29,599 nucleotides of DNA from Ichthyophthirius multifiliis (lineage: Eukaryota; Ciliophora; Oligohymenophorea; Hymenostomatida): positions 1 to 29,599 of the forward strand of contig NW_004086741.1 of assembly GCF_000220395.1 (NCBI RefSeq). Direction: 5' to 3'. Under the pieces are notes generated by a model. That model saw nothing but the letters and a program-made list of their open reading frames with translations, was not told where the DNA came from and ran no database searches. Every line of letters starts with the position of its first letter. Positions within the stretch are counted from its first letter, which is position 1. Shown piece by piece: positions 10,076 through 22,224 of this stretch. The translations under genes and the position numbers were made by a program.

Positions 10076-10561
10076 TTTAAGTATATAATTTTTATTTTCA
10101 TAAATAAAAGAGATTATTAGAGATGGATTTTAGAGTATTTGTATGAAATTTTATCTCCAAATTTATATACATTCAAGTACATTTATTGAAGAGATTCTTA
10201 ATTAAGTTATATATTACGAACACTATTTTTATTTTTATATTTATATATAATATTTAATATTACTTTTTCTAAATCTTATTGTTATATATATTATTCTAGT
10301 TATTTTAAATACGTTTCTCGCTGTTTTATTTAATAGATACAGTTTTGGATTAAAGATTATTCTTTTTTTAAATCTTAAATTTCATTTTCAATAAATTATT
10401 ATGCTAATTAGGGATTTAATTATTTGCACGTATGGGAGAAAATTTAACGGTGATTTTGGGGTATATCATATTGTTACCAGAGCTATTTTAGATTTTGAAA
10501 TTAAGTCTGCAAATTTTGGTAATTATAATATGGTATTTGTTGCTTTTGGTGGATGTTCCAT
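10072..10561 (-). CDS. Small unidentified protein, or 5' exons of the EEK-repeat gene
   Basis: A three-exon model keeps phase: 10561-10478 (starts MEHPPKATNTILQLPKFADL), 10403-10264 (KMKFKIQKKNNLQSKTVS, SEKRIQNNQNN) and 10222-10072 (VRNIQLNQESLQQMYLNVYK, then GDKISYKYSKIH). The introns are 74 and 41 bp. It gives 124 residues. The 41-bp intron (10263-10223) is convincing. The first intron is doubtful because it is much richer in G and C than others here; an alternative frame reads straight through it (NSSGNNMIYPKITVKFSP). The TGA at 10074-10072 overlaps the ATG of the next gene (10075-10073) as ATGA, which is unusual for separate eukaryotic genes, so an extra intron may fuse the two. I do not recognise the protein. 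Confidence 0.5.
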
Positions 10562-11509
10562 TAGATTTCCTTTATTTATATTTTATTTAAAGAATATTTA
10601 TATTTTTTTTAAAAATAAATAAATATAAAAAACACGATTTTTAAGAATGTTGATTCTCATTTTTTTGAATTTCTATATTTATATTATTATTATTGTTTTT
10701 TGTTAAAATAATTACTTTTATTAATTGTATTTTTTGTTTTAATAATTTTTAAGTTTTTTTTTATATGATTAAAAAATGCAACAATATTATATATATAATT
10801 TTGTTATATTTTTTTTATTTTTTATTTTATATTTTTTTATTTTTTATTATAATTTATTAAATAATTCAAATAGTTTACCATTATAATAACTAAATATATA
10901 TATATTAGATAATAAAAATATAATAAATATTTATATATTAATCAAATAATTATATATAGATATAAATAATTATATTTTATATGTTATTTTTATTTTAGAA
11001 TAAATAATATATCTATTTTAAAAGAAATAATTCATTTATGTAAAAATGCTTATTTAGAAAATTAAATTATTTATATAATTAACTTTCATTAATATTGCTT
11101 TATTTATAATAATATTAATTATAATATTAAAATTAATAATATATATATAATATATTTTATTTTATATATATTATTAAATTATATATAATTTTATATTCTA
11201 TTAATATTTAATAAATAAATTCTTATTAAATATTAATATTTACTAACATTCTTTTTATTTTATTATATTTTTAAACTTAAAGAAAAAGAGATTTAATATA
11301 ATTTATTATATTTATTTATTTGTATAATAAAAATTATATTTTTTCTATTAAAATTTATACAAATTATTATAAATTATACAATAGAAACTTATATATATAT
11401 ATATATAATTTATAAAAAAATATATCATAAAATACTTAAAATAAAATATAAATATATTATATCTTATAATATTTAATTTTTTAATAAAAAAAAAATTATA
11501 AAGAATCAA
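10562..11509. other. AT-rich intergenic gap
   Basis: This holds about 950 bp of nearly pure A/T with poly-T and poly-A runs and a TA repeat at about 11390-11407. I see no coding-like frame or conserved motif. It lies upstream of the small minus-strand gene and downstream of the membrane-protein gene. Confidence 0.7.
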
Positions 11510-13614
11510 TCAATCATCATTATTATTAAAATTAATTACTTAATCATTATTTTAATACTAATTATCTTTTTCAATATCAATTTAAAAATCTTTATTAACC
11601 CCCTAATTTTCAATTTTACCAACTAATTTAAGATTACTGTTTCTTTTATCTTCCGGTTATTAGAAATCAGGGAAACTTTATCTCTCAATTTCTGGATAAG
11701 TACTAGCGTTTTATCCTCCAAACCTATTCATTTTTATTTTATCACTTTCAAAAACTCCTTATTATTATTAATAATTCTATTCTTTATCTAATTATTAATA
11801 TTGATTATTTTCAGCTTTTTTTTTGTTCAATAAATTATTAATTTCAATCTAAAGACTACTTTTTAAAGCTATTTTATTCTTATACATACAAAATAATACA
11901 GTTCCAAATATTGCAATAGTACCCAAAACTCCGAAAAAAATACCAACAATAACACCTACATTATCACTATCAGCATATACTTTTTTCACACTAAGAATTA
12001 ATTTTAAGTATGGCTACAGTAAGAGTTAGAATTAGGTTCTTCAATTGTCGGACAGTTATATTTTACGTCAAAAAGTAAGTTGTGATTTCCAACTAAGTCT
12101 TATATTTATTAATCACTAGCATCACATTCAAAATAAGGGTCCTATTCGATTATTTTAACTACAAAAAGATGCCTTCTTTATAACCCAGCGAAGAAATCGA
12201 CTGACTTACCTAGTCTTTCATCATAAGGTCCTTCGAAGAAAACTCCCCCATTATACCCATATAGGGAAAATTGTGAATATAAAGGACTCATATCTTAAAT
12301 AATCTTAGAATTTACGGAATGCCATATAATAGTATGAGTATTTGATCCTAATAAAATAGCGTAATTTTCAGCCACAAGTATATCTTAGATTTCATTTTCG
12401 ACTTCGTGCTTTCTATTTATGAAATACTCATTAGCTTATTCATCAAACTCGATTTCTGTAGCAACGTTGTTTCCAAATTCAGAACCAACAATAAGGAAAG
12501 TTTCATCTTTGCACATTCCGAAAAGTATACCTTGTTCATAGGGGATGAAAACAGAGGTTTTTTTTTAAATATCTTTAGGTTCAATAATGTCGTCTGCGAA
12601 ATTTTAATCATATAAATGTAATCCTGAATTATAGTCTAAAACATATATAGACATCATAGATATTTCTTATTTATTTAGTGTCATTTTGTACTCATACATG
12701 TTTATGTCGACTATGTTCATTTTTTTATCATTATTTACGTCAGAATCGAATAATAATTCTAGACTTATATTTTCCAAACCGGGAGCGTGGTTCATTTTGT
12801 AAGCTGAAAAACCACCCAAACCATGTGCAATGTAAAACATTGTGACTTAACCGAAGTAATAAACGAGGACTTTTTTTAATTCTTTATCACCTTTATAACC
12901 AGGAACTAAGTTTTTAGTTTTTTTTATGGTGTCGTACATTATTAGCTTGCTTTAGAAAAACATAAATATTATTCCTCTGGCTTCAACTAGGAAAACTTCA
13001 TCTTCTAACTATATATATATATATATTTATAATTAAATATTTATATATATATTTTATAATGCTAACCATTTTATAATCAGGATATAACTCTTTCATACTT
13101 ATACGTCCTAATAATTAGGAGCCATAGTAATCTTTATCTAGTATATCATCAATCATAAATATGTATAGATCTAAACTATCATCTAAAGAGGCAATTCCTT
13201 TGTTTGTATTTTTAATATTAGGTTTAATACTTGTCCATCCAACTTTTTTTTTTTACATTTTATAAAAAATATTGATAAATATTTTTTACTTGTTATAGGA
13301 ATTTCATTCATTAATAAACCGTGACTATCGAATTATCCTTCATAAATATTCAAATAAGTTACATTTTCGAATTTTATTTATCGTTCTACGACTTTACATA
13401 AAGGATGGTTTATGTCACTGACGTCTGAGTTTAAGGTTAAATGGAAAGATTCAAAACCACCAGGGGTAGATATTTTTAATGACTGCCCAGTATATATATC
13501 GTATTGCACAGTTTGATGTTCAGTTTTTTATTTTTCTTTAATTTCAGGTTTAATTTCAATAGATTAAGCGTGAATTAAAGATATGGCAAGTAATATAAGA
13601 AGAGTTTTTTTCAT
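11510..13614 (-). CDS. Type I single-pass membrane protein with large extracellular domain
   Basis: About 653 residues; family not recognised. The ATG at 13614-13612 begins a clear signal peptide, MKKTLLILLAISLIHAQS, with likely cleavage after residue 16 or 17. A roughly 480-residue luminal or extracellular region follows, with phrases such as TPGGFESFHLTLNSDVSD, IAHGLGGFSAYKMNHAPG and YGYNGGVFFEGPYDERLG. The glycine/aromatic-rich strands could be a beta-propeller, but that is a guess. A transmembrane helix VGVIVGIFFGVLGTIAIFGT (about 505-529) and a 124-residue polar Gln/Asn-rich tail close the protein, ending at TGA 11512-11510. Introns are 13289-13243 (47 bp) and 13066-13009 (58 bp, TA-rich). 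Before the TM segment the frame must change: a 38-bp intron at 12017-11980 fits phase, but a one-base sequence error is also possible. The coding sequence is unusually rich in G and C for this window, suggesting strong constraint or high expression. Confidence 0.85.
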
Positions 13615-14275
13615 TTTTTATTAAAAGTATTTTTGTTTTTATATTAAAATTATTAATTATTATATTAAATATTTTTTTTTTTTAATAAATATTTTTTAGA
13701 TTATTAAATATATATTTTTAATTATATAAGGAAAATTATATATTTATTTTTTTCTTTTATTTTAGTTTTTTATTTTTAGATTTTTATGTGAAAAATAATA
13801 TATCGTGTCAAAAATATATTTTATTTTCTGATATTTTATTTAATATAGAAATATAGAAATACAATTATAATTTTAACTAACATTATATGATTTATCTATT
13901 TTTTATTTTAATGTTATAAAAAATAATAATTAAATATACAATAGAATTTTTATATATTAAATATATTTAAGAAATAAAACTTTATTTAAATATGTAATAT
14001 AAAATTTATTTTTTTCATTAAGATTATTAAAAATATAAAAAATAATAAAATTTTTTATTAAATATATAAAATATGTATATATATTAATATATATAATATA
14101 TATATATATATATTTTATACATATATATATAAATATTTTTTTTTATATTTTTATTTAATTTTTATTTTTATTTTTATTTTATTTTTAAAATAATTAATAC
14201 AATATCCTATTCTTAATTTTTATAAAAACTCATTTTTTAAAATTAATATTAATAAAATTTTTAAATTTTAAAATA
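13615..14275. promoter_or_regulatory. Divergent intergenic region between membrane protein and Rab4
   Basis: These 661 bp are nearly all A/T with TA repeats around 14080-14130. The two flanking genes are transcribed away from each other, so both promoters lie here. No specific element can be named. Confidence 0.45.
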
Positions 14276-15023
<748 letters not shown>

Positions 15024-15367
15024 AAAATATATATATATATATATATTTAAGATAATTTTAGTTTGAATCAATAATTATTTCTTTTGTTTTTTTTTTCTTT
15101 TTAGTTTTTTATAAATTTGTATAATGAAATAAATAATGAGATTGTATATATATATAGAAAATATGTTATTTTTAAAAATAATAAAATTTTGAATTTTTTA
15201 AATTAATATAATGAATTTTATTAATATTTATATTTTTTTTTTATATAAATCATTTTTTTTATATTTATAAAAATATTATTATTTTTATATAAAATAAATA
15301 ATTATTAAAATAAATTTTTTTTAATTTATTACTTTATAATATATATATAATTAAATTCAAATAAAAA
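15024..15367. other. Intergenic spacer between Rab4 and coiled-coil gene
   Basis: These 344 bp between two genes on the same strand are almost all A/T, with a TA repeat at about 15028-15047. It should contain the 3' flank of Rab4 and the promoter of the next gene, but no motif is evident. Confidence 0.5.
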
Positions 15368-17026
15368 ATGTAAAAATTAAAATTAAGATAAAATAGTAGT
15401 AGTCTAGTAGAAATGTGTGATTCTTTAAATAGTAAAAGCTCAAAATCATTTATTTCTTCAAGAAGACTTAATTAGCCTAGTTCGGCAATAAGTTCTATAA
15501 AAACTCAACTTAGTTTAGAAAAGAAAAAAGTTTAAGACTTAAATAAGGTAATAATAGATTATTCACATTTACGTTAATATTCTTAAAATAAAATTGATAA
15601 TAATTTAGAGACTATAAATAGTTATAAAAAATAAATAAAATAAATTTAGAATACAAATAAAAATAATTTAGTAAAAATAGAATATTTAAATGGCGAAAAG
15701 ATTAAATTAGAAAATGAAAATAAATAATAAAAATAATATATTAATAAATTAGAGTAAGCCTTGAAATAATTTACAGCTAAATCTCCTTTACTTACAGATA
15801 ATAACATAAATTCAAGTAGAAATAATTTAAATATTTCAACGGTTTCAAATACTAATTTAAAATAAACAAATAATTAATAAGTAATAAAAATATTTTAATT
15901 ATTTAAAATATTAAAAAATAAAAAAGCAATATATAAATAAATTAGAACAAGAAAATAAAGAGTTTTAATAAGAAATTAAAATTTTAACAAATGCTTTAGA
16001 ATTAAGTAGCCCGAGAGTAAGTATTAAAAAAGGAATTAATTAAAGTACAAAAGATTCTGAGGAAATAAATATATAAAGTCTTTAAATATAAATCGCATAA
16101 TAAAAGGAATTATTATAACAAAAAGATATAATTGAAAAAGATTTAAGATTAAAAATACAATTACTAAACAAAGAGTTATAAAAATATATAAATTAAGATA
16201 GTTGTTAATAAAATAATAATTATGAGGATATAATGAGACTTTAAAATTAAAATGAATTATTAAAAAACTAGATAATAGATAATTAAAGAAAAAGCGAATA
16301 AAATATAAATTAATTAGAACTAAATAAAATATTAGAAGAAAAAGAAAATCTTATTTAAAAATAAAAAGAAATGACAGAATAAATAATTAAATTGAAAGGA
16401 TAAATTACAGAATAAAATTTATAATAATATACATAAAACTAAAAGTAATATTTTTTTTTTTTTTTTCTATTAATATTTTTAGGTTTAATTAAGAAATTAG
16501 TTATTTAAATAATTAAATTAGTCAAAAAGAAAATTTACAATAAGAAAAAATTATTTAATTGTAAAATCACTATGATTAATAAATAAAATAACATATTTCT
16601 AATACCGAAAAATTATTTAATAAAAAAGAAAAATATAAATAAGCTTACTAAACGTTAAAATTGTAAAGTTAAAAAATTTAAATTGAAAATGAATATCATG
16701 AAAGACAAGAAAATTTAAAATGTTTAAATAAAAGAAGTGAAAATAACAGTATTAATAAATTTTCTGAAAAAATTAATAGTAATTATAATACACATGAATT
16801 GATTTAAGAATTATAATAAGAAATATAAAGATTAGAATAAGAAAAAAAATCAATTCATAGTGTACTTGCTTAATAAGTATATAATTTAAGCTGTGAAAAA
16901 TAAAATTTACTTGAATAGGTTTCAAATCTTAGTTATTAAAATTAAAAAATTGTTTTAGAAATAGGAAATTTAAAAAAGGAAAAGAAAATACATAAAAGCA
17001 ATAAAAAAAAAAAAAAAAAAGATTGA
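15368..17026 (+). CDS. Coiled-coil protein, 524 residues, 3 exons
   Basis: Exons are 15368-15880, 15927-16444 and 16483-17026, with introns of 46 and 38 bp and conserved phase. TGA stop at 17024-17026. The N-terminal 60 residues are Ser-rich (NSSSLVEMCDSLNSKSSKSF). From about residue 65 on, the protein is a long series of Glu/Lys/Gln/Leu heptads such as YINKLEQENKEFQQEIKIL, LELNKILEEKENLIQKQKEM and LEIGNLKKEKKIHKSNK, typical of a structural coiled-coil protein of the cytoskeleton, basal body or vesicle tether. No specific family motif is recognised. Its position between two Rab genes makes a membrane-tethering role tempting, but gene order rarely predicts function in ciliates. Over half of the Gln codons are TAA/TAG. 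Confidence 0.85.
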
Positions 17027-17203
17027 AAATATTTTTTAACTTATTATTTATAGCTGTAATAATATTATTCAACTATAAATATTTATATTATTTTTTTTTT
17101 AAAAATTAAATTAAAATATAATATATACATATATATTTATTGTTAAAGAAATAAAATATTTTTATATATTTTAAAACTTTATAATTTTTCTTTTTATTTT
17201 AAA

Positions 17204-18292
17204 ATGTAACATATTAAACTATTGAAAGTTGTAGTCCTAGGTGATTCAGGTTAATAATTCATTTAAAAAATAAATTATAAATAAAATATAAATATATATA
17301 TTAGTATATATATATATTTTATATTAATATAAAAAAATATAAAATTATAAAGGTGTTGGAAAAACAAGTATTGTAAATAGATTTGTTTTAGATAAATTTG
17401 AATAAAGATAGCAAATTACATAAGGAGCATCGTTTGTTTAAAAAGATTTTAAGAAAGGAAATAAAATATTTAAATTATAGGTTTAAATTAAAAATTAAAT
17501 AAATTGATTTGAATATGAAAATTTAGATATGGGACACTGCTGGTTAAGAGAAATATAGAACATTAGGACCCTTATATTATAGAGATTCAGAAGCAGCTAT
17601 AGTTGTATATGATATAACTAATAAAAATTCGTTTTAAACATTATAATAATGGATAAAAGATTTAAAAGATTATGCTTCAGAAAATATAAGTATTTTTTTT
17701 TTTATTTTTTTTAATAATTTTTTTTTTTTTTTTATTTTTTTTTGTAAACTTTTATTCAATAAATAAATTAGATATTGTTTTAGTTGGAAATAAAACAGAT
17801 TTAATTGAATAAGAATAAGTTTCTTTTGATAATGCTAAATTATATGCCAAAGTTTTTTCTTTGTTATTTTATTAACTATTTTTTTATTTATAACAAAAAA
17901 AAAATATAAATATTGTATTTTTATTTTATATTTATTTAGAATATTAGTGCTAAATTTTAATATGTTAGCGCAAAAGAGAATAAAAATATTTAAGTATTTT
18001 TTTTTTTTAGTTTTAAAATTTTAAAAAATAGTTTTTTTTGTTATTTTTTTTTTTTTATTAATATTTTTTTTTTAAAAAAATTATACTTTTCATAAATAAG
18101 TGTATTTTTGAAGATATTATAAAATAAATTGAAGAAAAAGATGTGATAAATGTCGTATAAAAAGGTATTAATGATTAATAAGAAAATACAAATTAAAAAC
18201 AAAAATAACCTACAAATAAATTGACTTCGGTAAATAATTTCTCATATATAAATTAAAGTAAATTAGAAAAAAAAAAAAAATGTTGTATATGA
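17204..18292 (+). CDS. RAB21: Rab21/Rab5-subfamily small GTPase, 6 exons
   Basis: This is an early-endosome type Rab; Rab21 acts in endosomal sorting and cell adhesion or motility in other eukaryotes. Exons are 17204-17249, 17353-17480, 17527-17689, 17772-17851, 17940-17993 and 18101-18292 (introns 103, 46, 82, 88 and 107 bp), all in phase; 220 residues. Motifs: P-loop GDSGVGKT (13-20), QGASFVQKDF for the switch I region (Rab21 has LQASF here), IWDTAGQEKYRTLGPLYYRDS (59 on; the LGP.YYRDS block is diagnostic for the Rab5/21/22 group), GNKTD (118-122) and VSAKEN. The tail is KKKKCCI, a prenylation signal of the CCX type after a basic stretch. The N-terminus is short. The start is the only ATG before the P-loop exon; TGA at 18290-18292. 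It is convergent with the next gene, with a 107-bp gap. Confidence 0.92.
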
Positions 18293-18399
18293 AAAAAATT
18301 ATTATATTAATATTAATTTTATATTAGTTTTAAAATTATATAATAAATAAAACAAAAAAATTGTAAATTTATGATAAAGGATTAAAAAAAGCATTTATT

Positions 18400-20308
18400 T
18401 CAGTCCTAATTAAAACATATAGTTTTTCTTTACTAATATATATTGTTTGATTATAAATCTTCAACAATTTTAGGAAAATAAAGATATCCTGTTCTTGATA
18501 GTTTTTAGATATCATAATTTTAAATTATTTTTTCTTGTTTTTAAACACTTTAAGTAATAAAATAATTACCTTTATTTGTTTTTGTATCATCATCTATTTT
18601 TTTAATTGATATATAAAAAAAATAACATAAAAAAAAAAATATAATATACAATTAATTTATTAATTTGTTTAGACACTTTTTATTTAGGATATGCTTTAAA
18701 GTAAATTATTTTAAGTATTAGCAAAATTAGCACTACAATACTCTTAATTATTATCATTTTCTATATTCTCATTAAAAATAGTTTTATTAAAAAAACCTTA
18801 TCTTTATTAAACTTTATTTAAAATACTTATTTCTGATTAAAATTTACTTTTGCCATTAACCTAAGTATTAAATATAATATTTGTATATAAATAAATATAT
18901 AAAAATAAAAATATATAAATATATAAATATATAAATAAATAAATATATAATAAATATTTTTATATATATAAATATATATTTTATTATAATTTATATTTAA
19001 TGATAATAATTACAATTAAATTATCAGCATTCTCGTCTAGTACAATCATTTTATCTTTTAATTTATTTTTACTTTCCCTTATTAAGTTTTCTATATAATA
19101 TTATGGTGAATTTTTTTTTAATTCCTAAAAATTAGATTAAGTAGAAAAATATTAATAATTATGATTAGGATCTTAAGGTTTAATTATAGTTTCGATTTAT
19201 TTATTATTATTATTTATTGCTATAGTCATAAAATTACTAAATATGTCAGATTAATTAGTTTCGTTTGTATTAAATAATTACTTAATTTTTTTATATTATT
19301 AGTTTTTATCTGTATTTTATTCAAATATTTATTATTAATCATTTTTTTAATAATCAAATTTATAATAGTTATTATTTACTACTTTTTTAGGATATTTTCT
19401 TAAATACATATACCAGACCCTTTTTTTAATTTTTTTTATTATTATTATTATTTTAACAACCTTTTTCCGAAATTATTCTCTTCAGATTTTAATGAATCGA
19501 ATGCTTGAGCATATTCTACTTTTTTTCTATAATTTCTTCCTGAAATCATACATACGTTTTCAGGACTTCTATTTACTTTTTAAGCTATTTTTTAAAGTTC
19601 TTAATCCCAATCTTTTTATTATTTTTCGAATTAATTTAAAACTCTTTCATCTCTTGTATACATATTTTTTTCTTCTAATTTTAAATTGTTTATTATTTAT
19701 TCTTTTATTTATTTATCTTATTTTTAACGGTTTTCAATTTATTCCATTTCATGTAATAATTAATCTTTTGTTACTTTATTTTTTGTGTATTTTTTTTTAA
19801 TAATTTGAAAATAAAAAAAATACCTTAAACTTGTTCATTTTTTTTTCCTAATTTTTTCTTAATATTTAAAGATTATTTATCGTCCATTTTAAATAAACTT
19901 GAAAACGATTATTAATCCTTTAAAATAAATAAAAATATTATGAAAAAAATATTTATACCTTTCTAATACTAAATATTAATTTTTAAGTTCCTTTATTTTT
20001 ATCAAAATCAATCGTTTAATTTTATAAGTCATTTTATTTTAATTATTTTTATTTATTATTCTTTTTTTAGAATAAATTCTTTTATTTAAAATACCATTAA
20101 GGATTACCTATTAAAGTGTGATTAATTAATTTTCCGTCTTTATCGAATCTGGGACCAATATTAAATTCCCTATAGAATTAATTGTTTAAAGGATTATTTT
20201 ATTATATAAAGATATTTTTTTTTTATAATTATGTAAAATATGTTTCATATTCAGAATTTTAATCTTAGCCAATATAAGAATCACTTTATTATTATTATTA
20301 TTATAATA

Positions 20309-20347
<39 letters not shown>

Positions 20348-20562
20348 TATTATTATTTTATTTATTACTATTCTTCCTATTTTAAATTATCACTATTTTT
20401 TTTTTGATTATCTATTTTAAATTAAGTAGCTAATATGTATTTGCGCACTCCTTTTTATTATGCTGAAATTTGTATTTTTTTATTTTAAAGATCATTTTAA
20501 TAAAATGTATCCATTTCAGAAATAGAAGATTTTAAAGATGTCTAAGGAAATAAGTATCTCAT
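18400..20562 (-). CDS. Coiled-coil protein of possible ciliary type, 569 residues, 8 exons
   Basis: Exons on the minus strand are 20562-20369, 20283-19959, 19917-19824, 19773-19414, 19381-19014, 18860-18650, 18593-18570 and 18533-18400. Introns are 85, 41, 50, 32, 153, 56 and 36 bp, and phase is conserved through all. Two segments look strongly conserved: FYREFNIGPRFDKDGKLINH (101-120) and a helical domain 213-295 that reads RDERVLNQFEKQQKDWDQEL then KIAQKVNRSPENVCMISGRN and YRKKVEYAQAF. The second is a Trp/Arg/Tyr-anchored coiled-coil unit of a kind I associate with ciliary and basal-body proteins, but I cannot name the family. The C-terminal half is Asn/Gln-rich and probably disordered. The start ATG at 20562-20560 is the first in the open frame. 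It is convergent with the Rab21-like gene. Confidence 0.88.
20281..20368. repeat. AAT/ATT trinucleotide repeat confined to an intron
   Basis: Plus-strand ATT repeats with a few interruptions fill nearly all of the first intron (20368-20284) of the 569-residue gene. On the sense strand it reads (TAA)n/(AAT)n, which the ciliate code would translate as poly-Gln or poly-Asn. The phase-consistent splice GTAATAA...ATAAAG removes it and joins LKQEE to YDSYIGQDQNSE. Confidence 0.85.
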
Positions 20563-21037
20563 AATTTTTTTAATTTTATTAATAATTATTATAATTAATA
20601 GGTTTTTAAAAATTAATTTAATTAAAAAAGAAATTAAATATTAATTAAATAATATATATATATAAATATATTTATTATATTAACTTATAATTAATTATAA
20701 AATTAAATATAAAATAACATTATTTTATTTTTTTTAAATAAAATATTAATTAATTTAAAAATAATTATAATTTATATATTTAAATATAAAATACATTTTA
20801 TATAAAAATTGAATAAATTTAATATAATTTATAAAATGATTTTTAATGTTTATTTAAATAATAGACAATAATTTTTTTTTATTTCATTTAAAATATTATA
20901 TTTTGTTTATTAATATATATATATATTTTATATTTTATTTTATTTTTATTAATATTTATTTTTACAATTAAGCATTTTCAAATAAATATCATAACTAGTT
21001 AAATTTTTTTTATGAGTTAAATAATATTTAACTAAAA
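20563..21037. other. AT-rich intergenic gap
   Basis: This is mostly A/T with long mixed runs. I see no conserved motif or convincing frame. It lies upstream of the minus-strand coiled-coil gene and downstream of the minus-strand orphan frame. Confidence 0.6.
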
Positions 21038-21736
21038 TCATATATATTTATAAATTAAATAATTTATCAATATTGAAAAATCATCAAAGAATATAATTTG
21101 ATTAATAGCTGAAGATTTATCATTATTTTTCTTTTTATATCGTTTTCTTATGTAGTAAACGCTATAATTATATATATTTATTAAAGACAAACATATTTTT
21201 AATGTATAATCTATATGTACTTCTTTATTTCTATTATATATGATTATTCGTTATTTCCAATTGGCTTTATGTAAATAATATCTATGCAATAGATATTTAT
21301 TAAATATTAAAGGCATATTAATAATTTATAATCTAAATCCAGCATTTATACTATTAAAATAAAAATATATAAGTGTATTTATTTAATATTTTATGTTAAT
21401 ATATTAAGTATTAAATTAAAAGTATATTTTATACATTATAGAATAGCTTTTAATGCTAATAATAATTAAGGTTTATTTATATAGAATAATCACTTTCTAA
21501 TCTAATTTTATATAAAGAAATTAAAATAAAAACAATAATATATCAAATGATTAAAATATAATTGCTTAAGTTTTAGGCTTTAAATTTAATTCAAGTTAAT
21601 TTTATTTATATTTTGATGATTTTTAGTCATAAAAATAGTTTATGGATTATTTCAATATTATTGTATTTAATATTTAATCGGAATTACATATTTTTAATAT
21701 CTTATTGAATTATGTTTTAATGGTGTTCCAGATATA
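21038..21736 (-). CDS. Orphan open frame, 232 codons, possibly 3' exon of the neighbour
   Basis: A single minus-strand frame is open without TGA from 21736 to the stop at 21040-21038. The second half has the best coding character: INAGFRLQIINMPLIFNKYL, then LHRYYLHKANWKQRIII, YNRNKEVHIDYTLKICLSLI and YIRKRYKKKNNDKSSAINQI. Amino-acid use is rich in Ile, Leu, Tyr and Lys. No start codon is obvious at its 5' end, so it is probably a 3' exon. I searched for a phase-consistent splice from the upstream three-exon gene at 21627-22224 and found none. No transposase or other family motif is recognised. Chance frames of this size are uncommon but not excluded at this base composition. Confidence 0.4.
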
Positions 21737-22224
21737 TCAACTATATATAATTAATTATTATAATATTATTTGTTTTTATAAGTATTTTCTCTAATTTTAT
21801 ATATTTTATTTATGGTTACCGTCTATTCTATTGAGGATGAATTTAGTCTAAAGAACTTTGAAATAATAAATTTTTATCGAAAGTATATCTGAAAACTTTA
21901 AATATTATCTACCCGTCAGTTTATTCAAATTATCTTTTTAATAAATACTTGCAAACCATAAAATATAAATAAAAAAGTTTAAAACTTTAATATTATAAAA
22001 AAACTTATTTTCTTATAATTTATTAATTAATAACTCCATTTCTAGAACAACTTTTTCGTACATTCCTTATGACAAGGAATATATTATTTCAACTTTGAGA
22101 ACATTATTTATGTTATATAAGATTACTAAATTCTTTACAGACAACTTGTCAGGATAAAGTTCTAAGAGAACTATACTTCACAAGAAGTGAAAATATTATA
22201 ACTTTAATAGCATTCAATATTCAT
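21627..22224 (-). CDS. Orphan protein, 3 exons, about 175 residues
   Basis: A coherent minus-strand model is 22224-22203 (MNIECYQ), 22170-21986 and 21947-21627, with introns of 32 and 38 bp and phase conserved, ending at TGA 21629-21627. The sequence includes LLELYPDKLSVKNLVILYNI, VEIIYSLSQGMYEKVVLEM, KRQFEQTDGQIIFKVFRYTF and LFQSSLDQIHPQQNRRQP. Up to about the last of these motifs the composition is convincing. After 21815 the frame becomes low in complexity, and another intron there (a donor-like GTAACC at 21819) may lead into a different 3' exon. I do not recognise the family and see no catalytic motif. The C-terminus should be treated as provisional. Confidence 0.55.

Noticed and set aside
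10401-10622. Plus-strand frame of 73 residues with Gly-rich composition
   Set aside because: The minus strand carries a phase-consistent three-exon model with better composition. The plus frame has no continuation, but as the local base composition is unusual I keep a small doubt.
12406-12615. Short frames on both strands inside the membrane-protein gene
   Set aside because: The membrane-protein frame runs through without interruption; these are shadows in other frames.
16445-16482. Reading straight through the poly-T stretch as coding
   Set aside because: It would put a Phe run into a coiled coil; GT...AG borders and conserved phase support a 38-bp intron.
19492-19800. Plus-strand 102-residue hydrophobic frame resembling a membrane protein
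   Set aside because: It is antisense of the 569-residue coiled-coil gene and crosses one of its introns.
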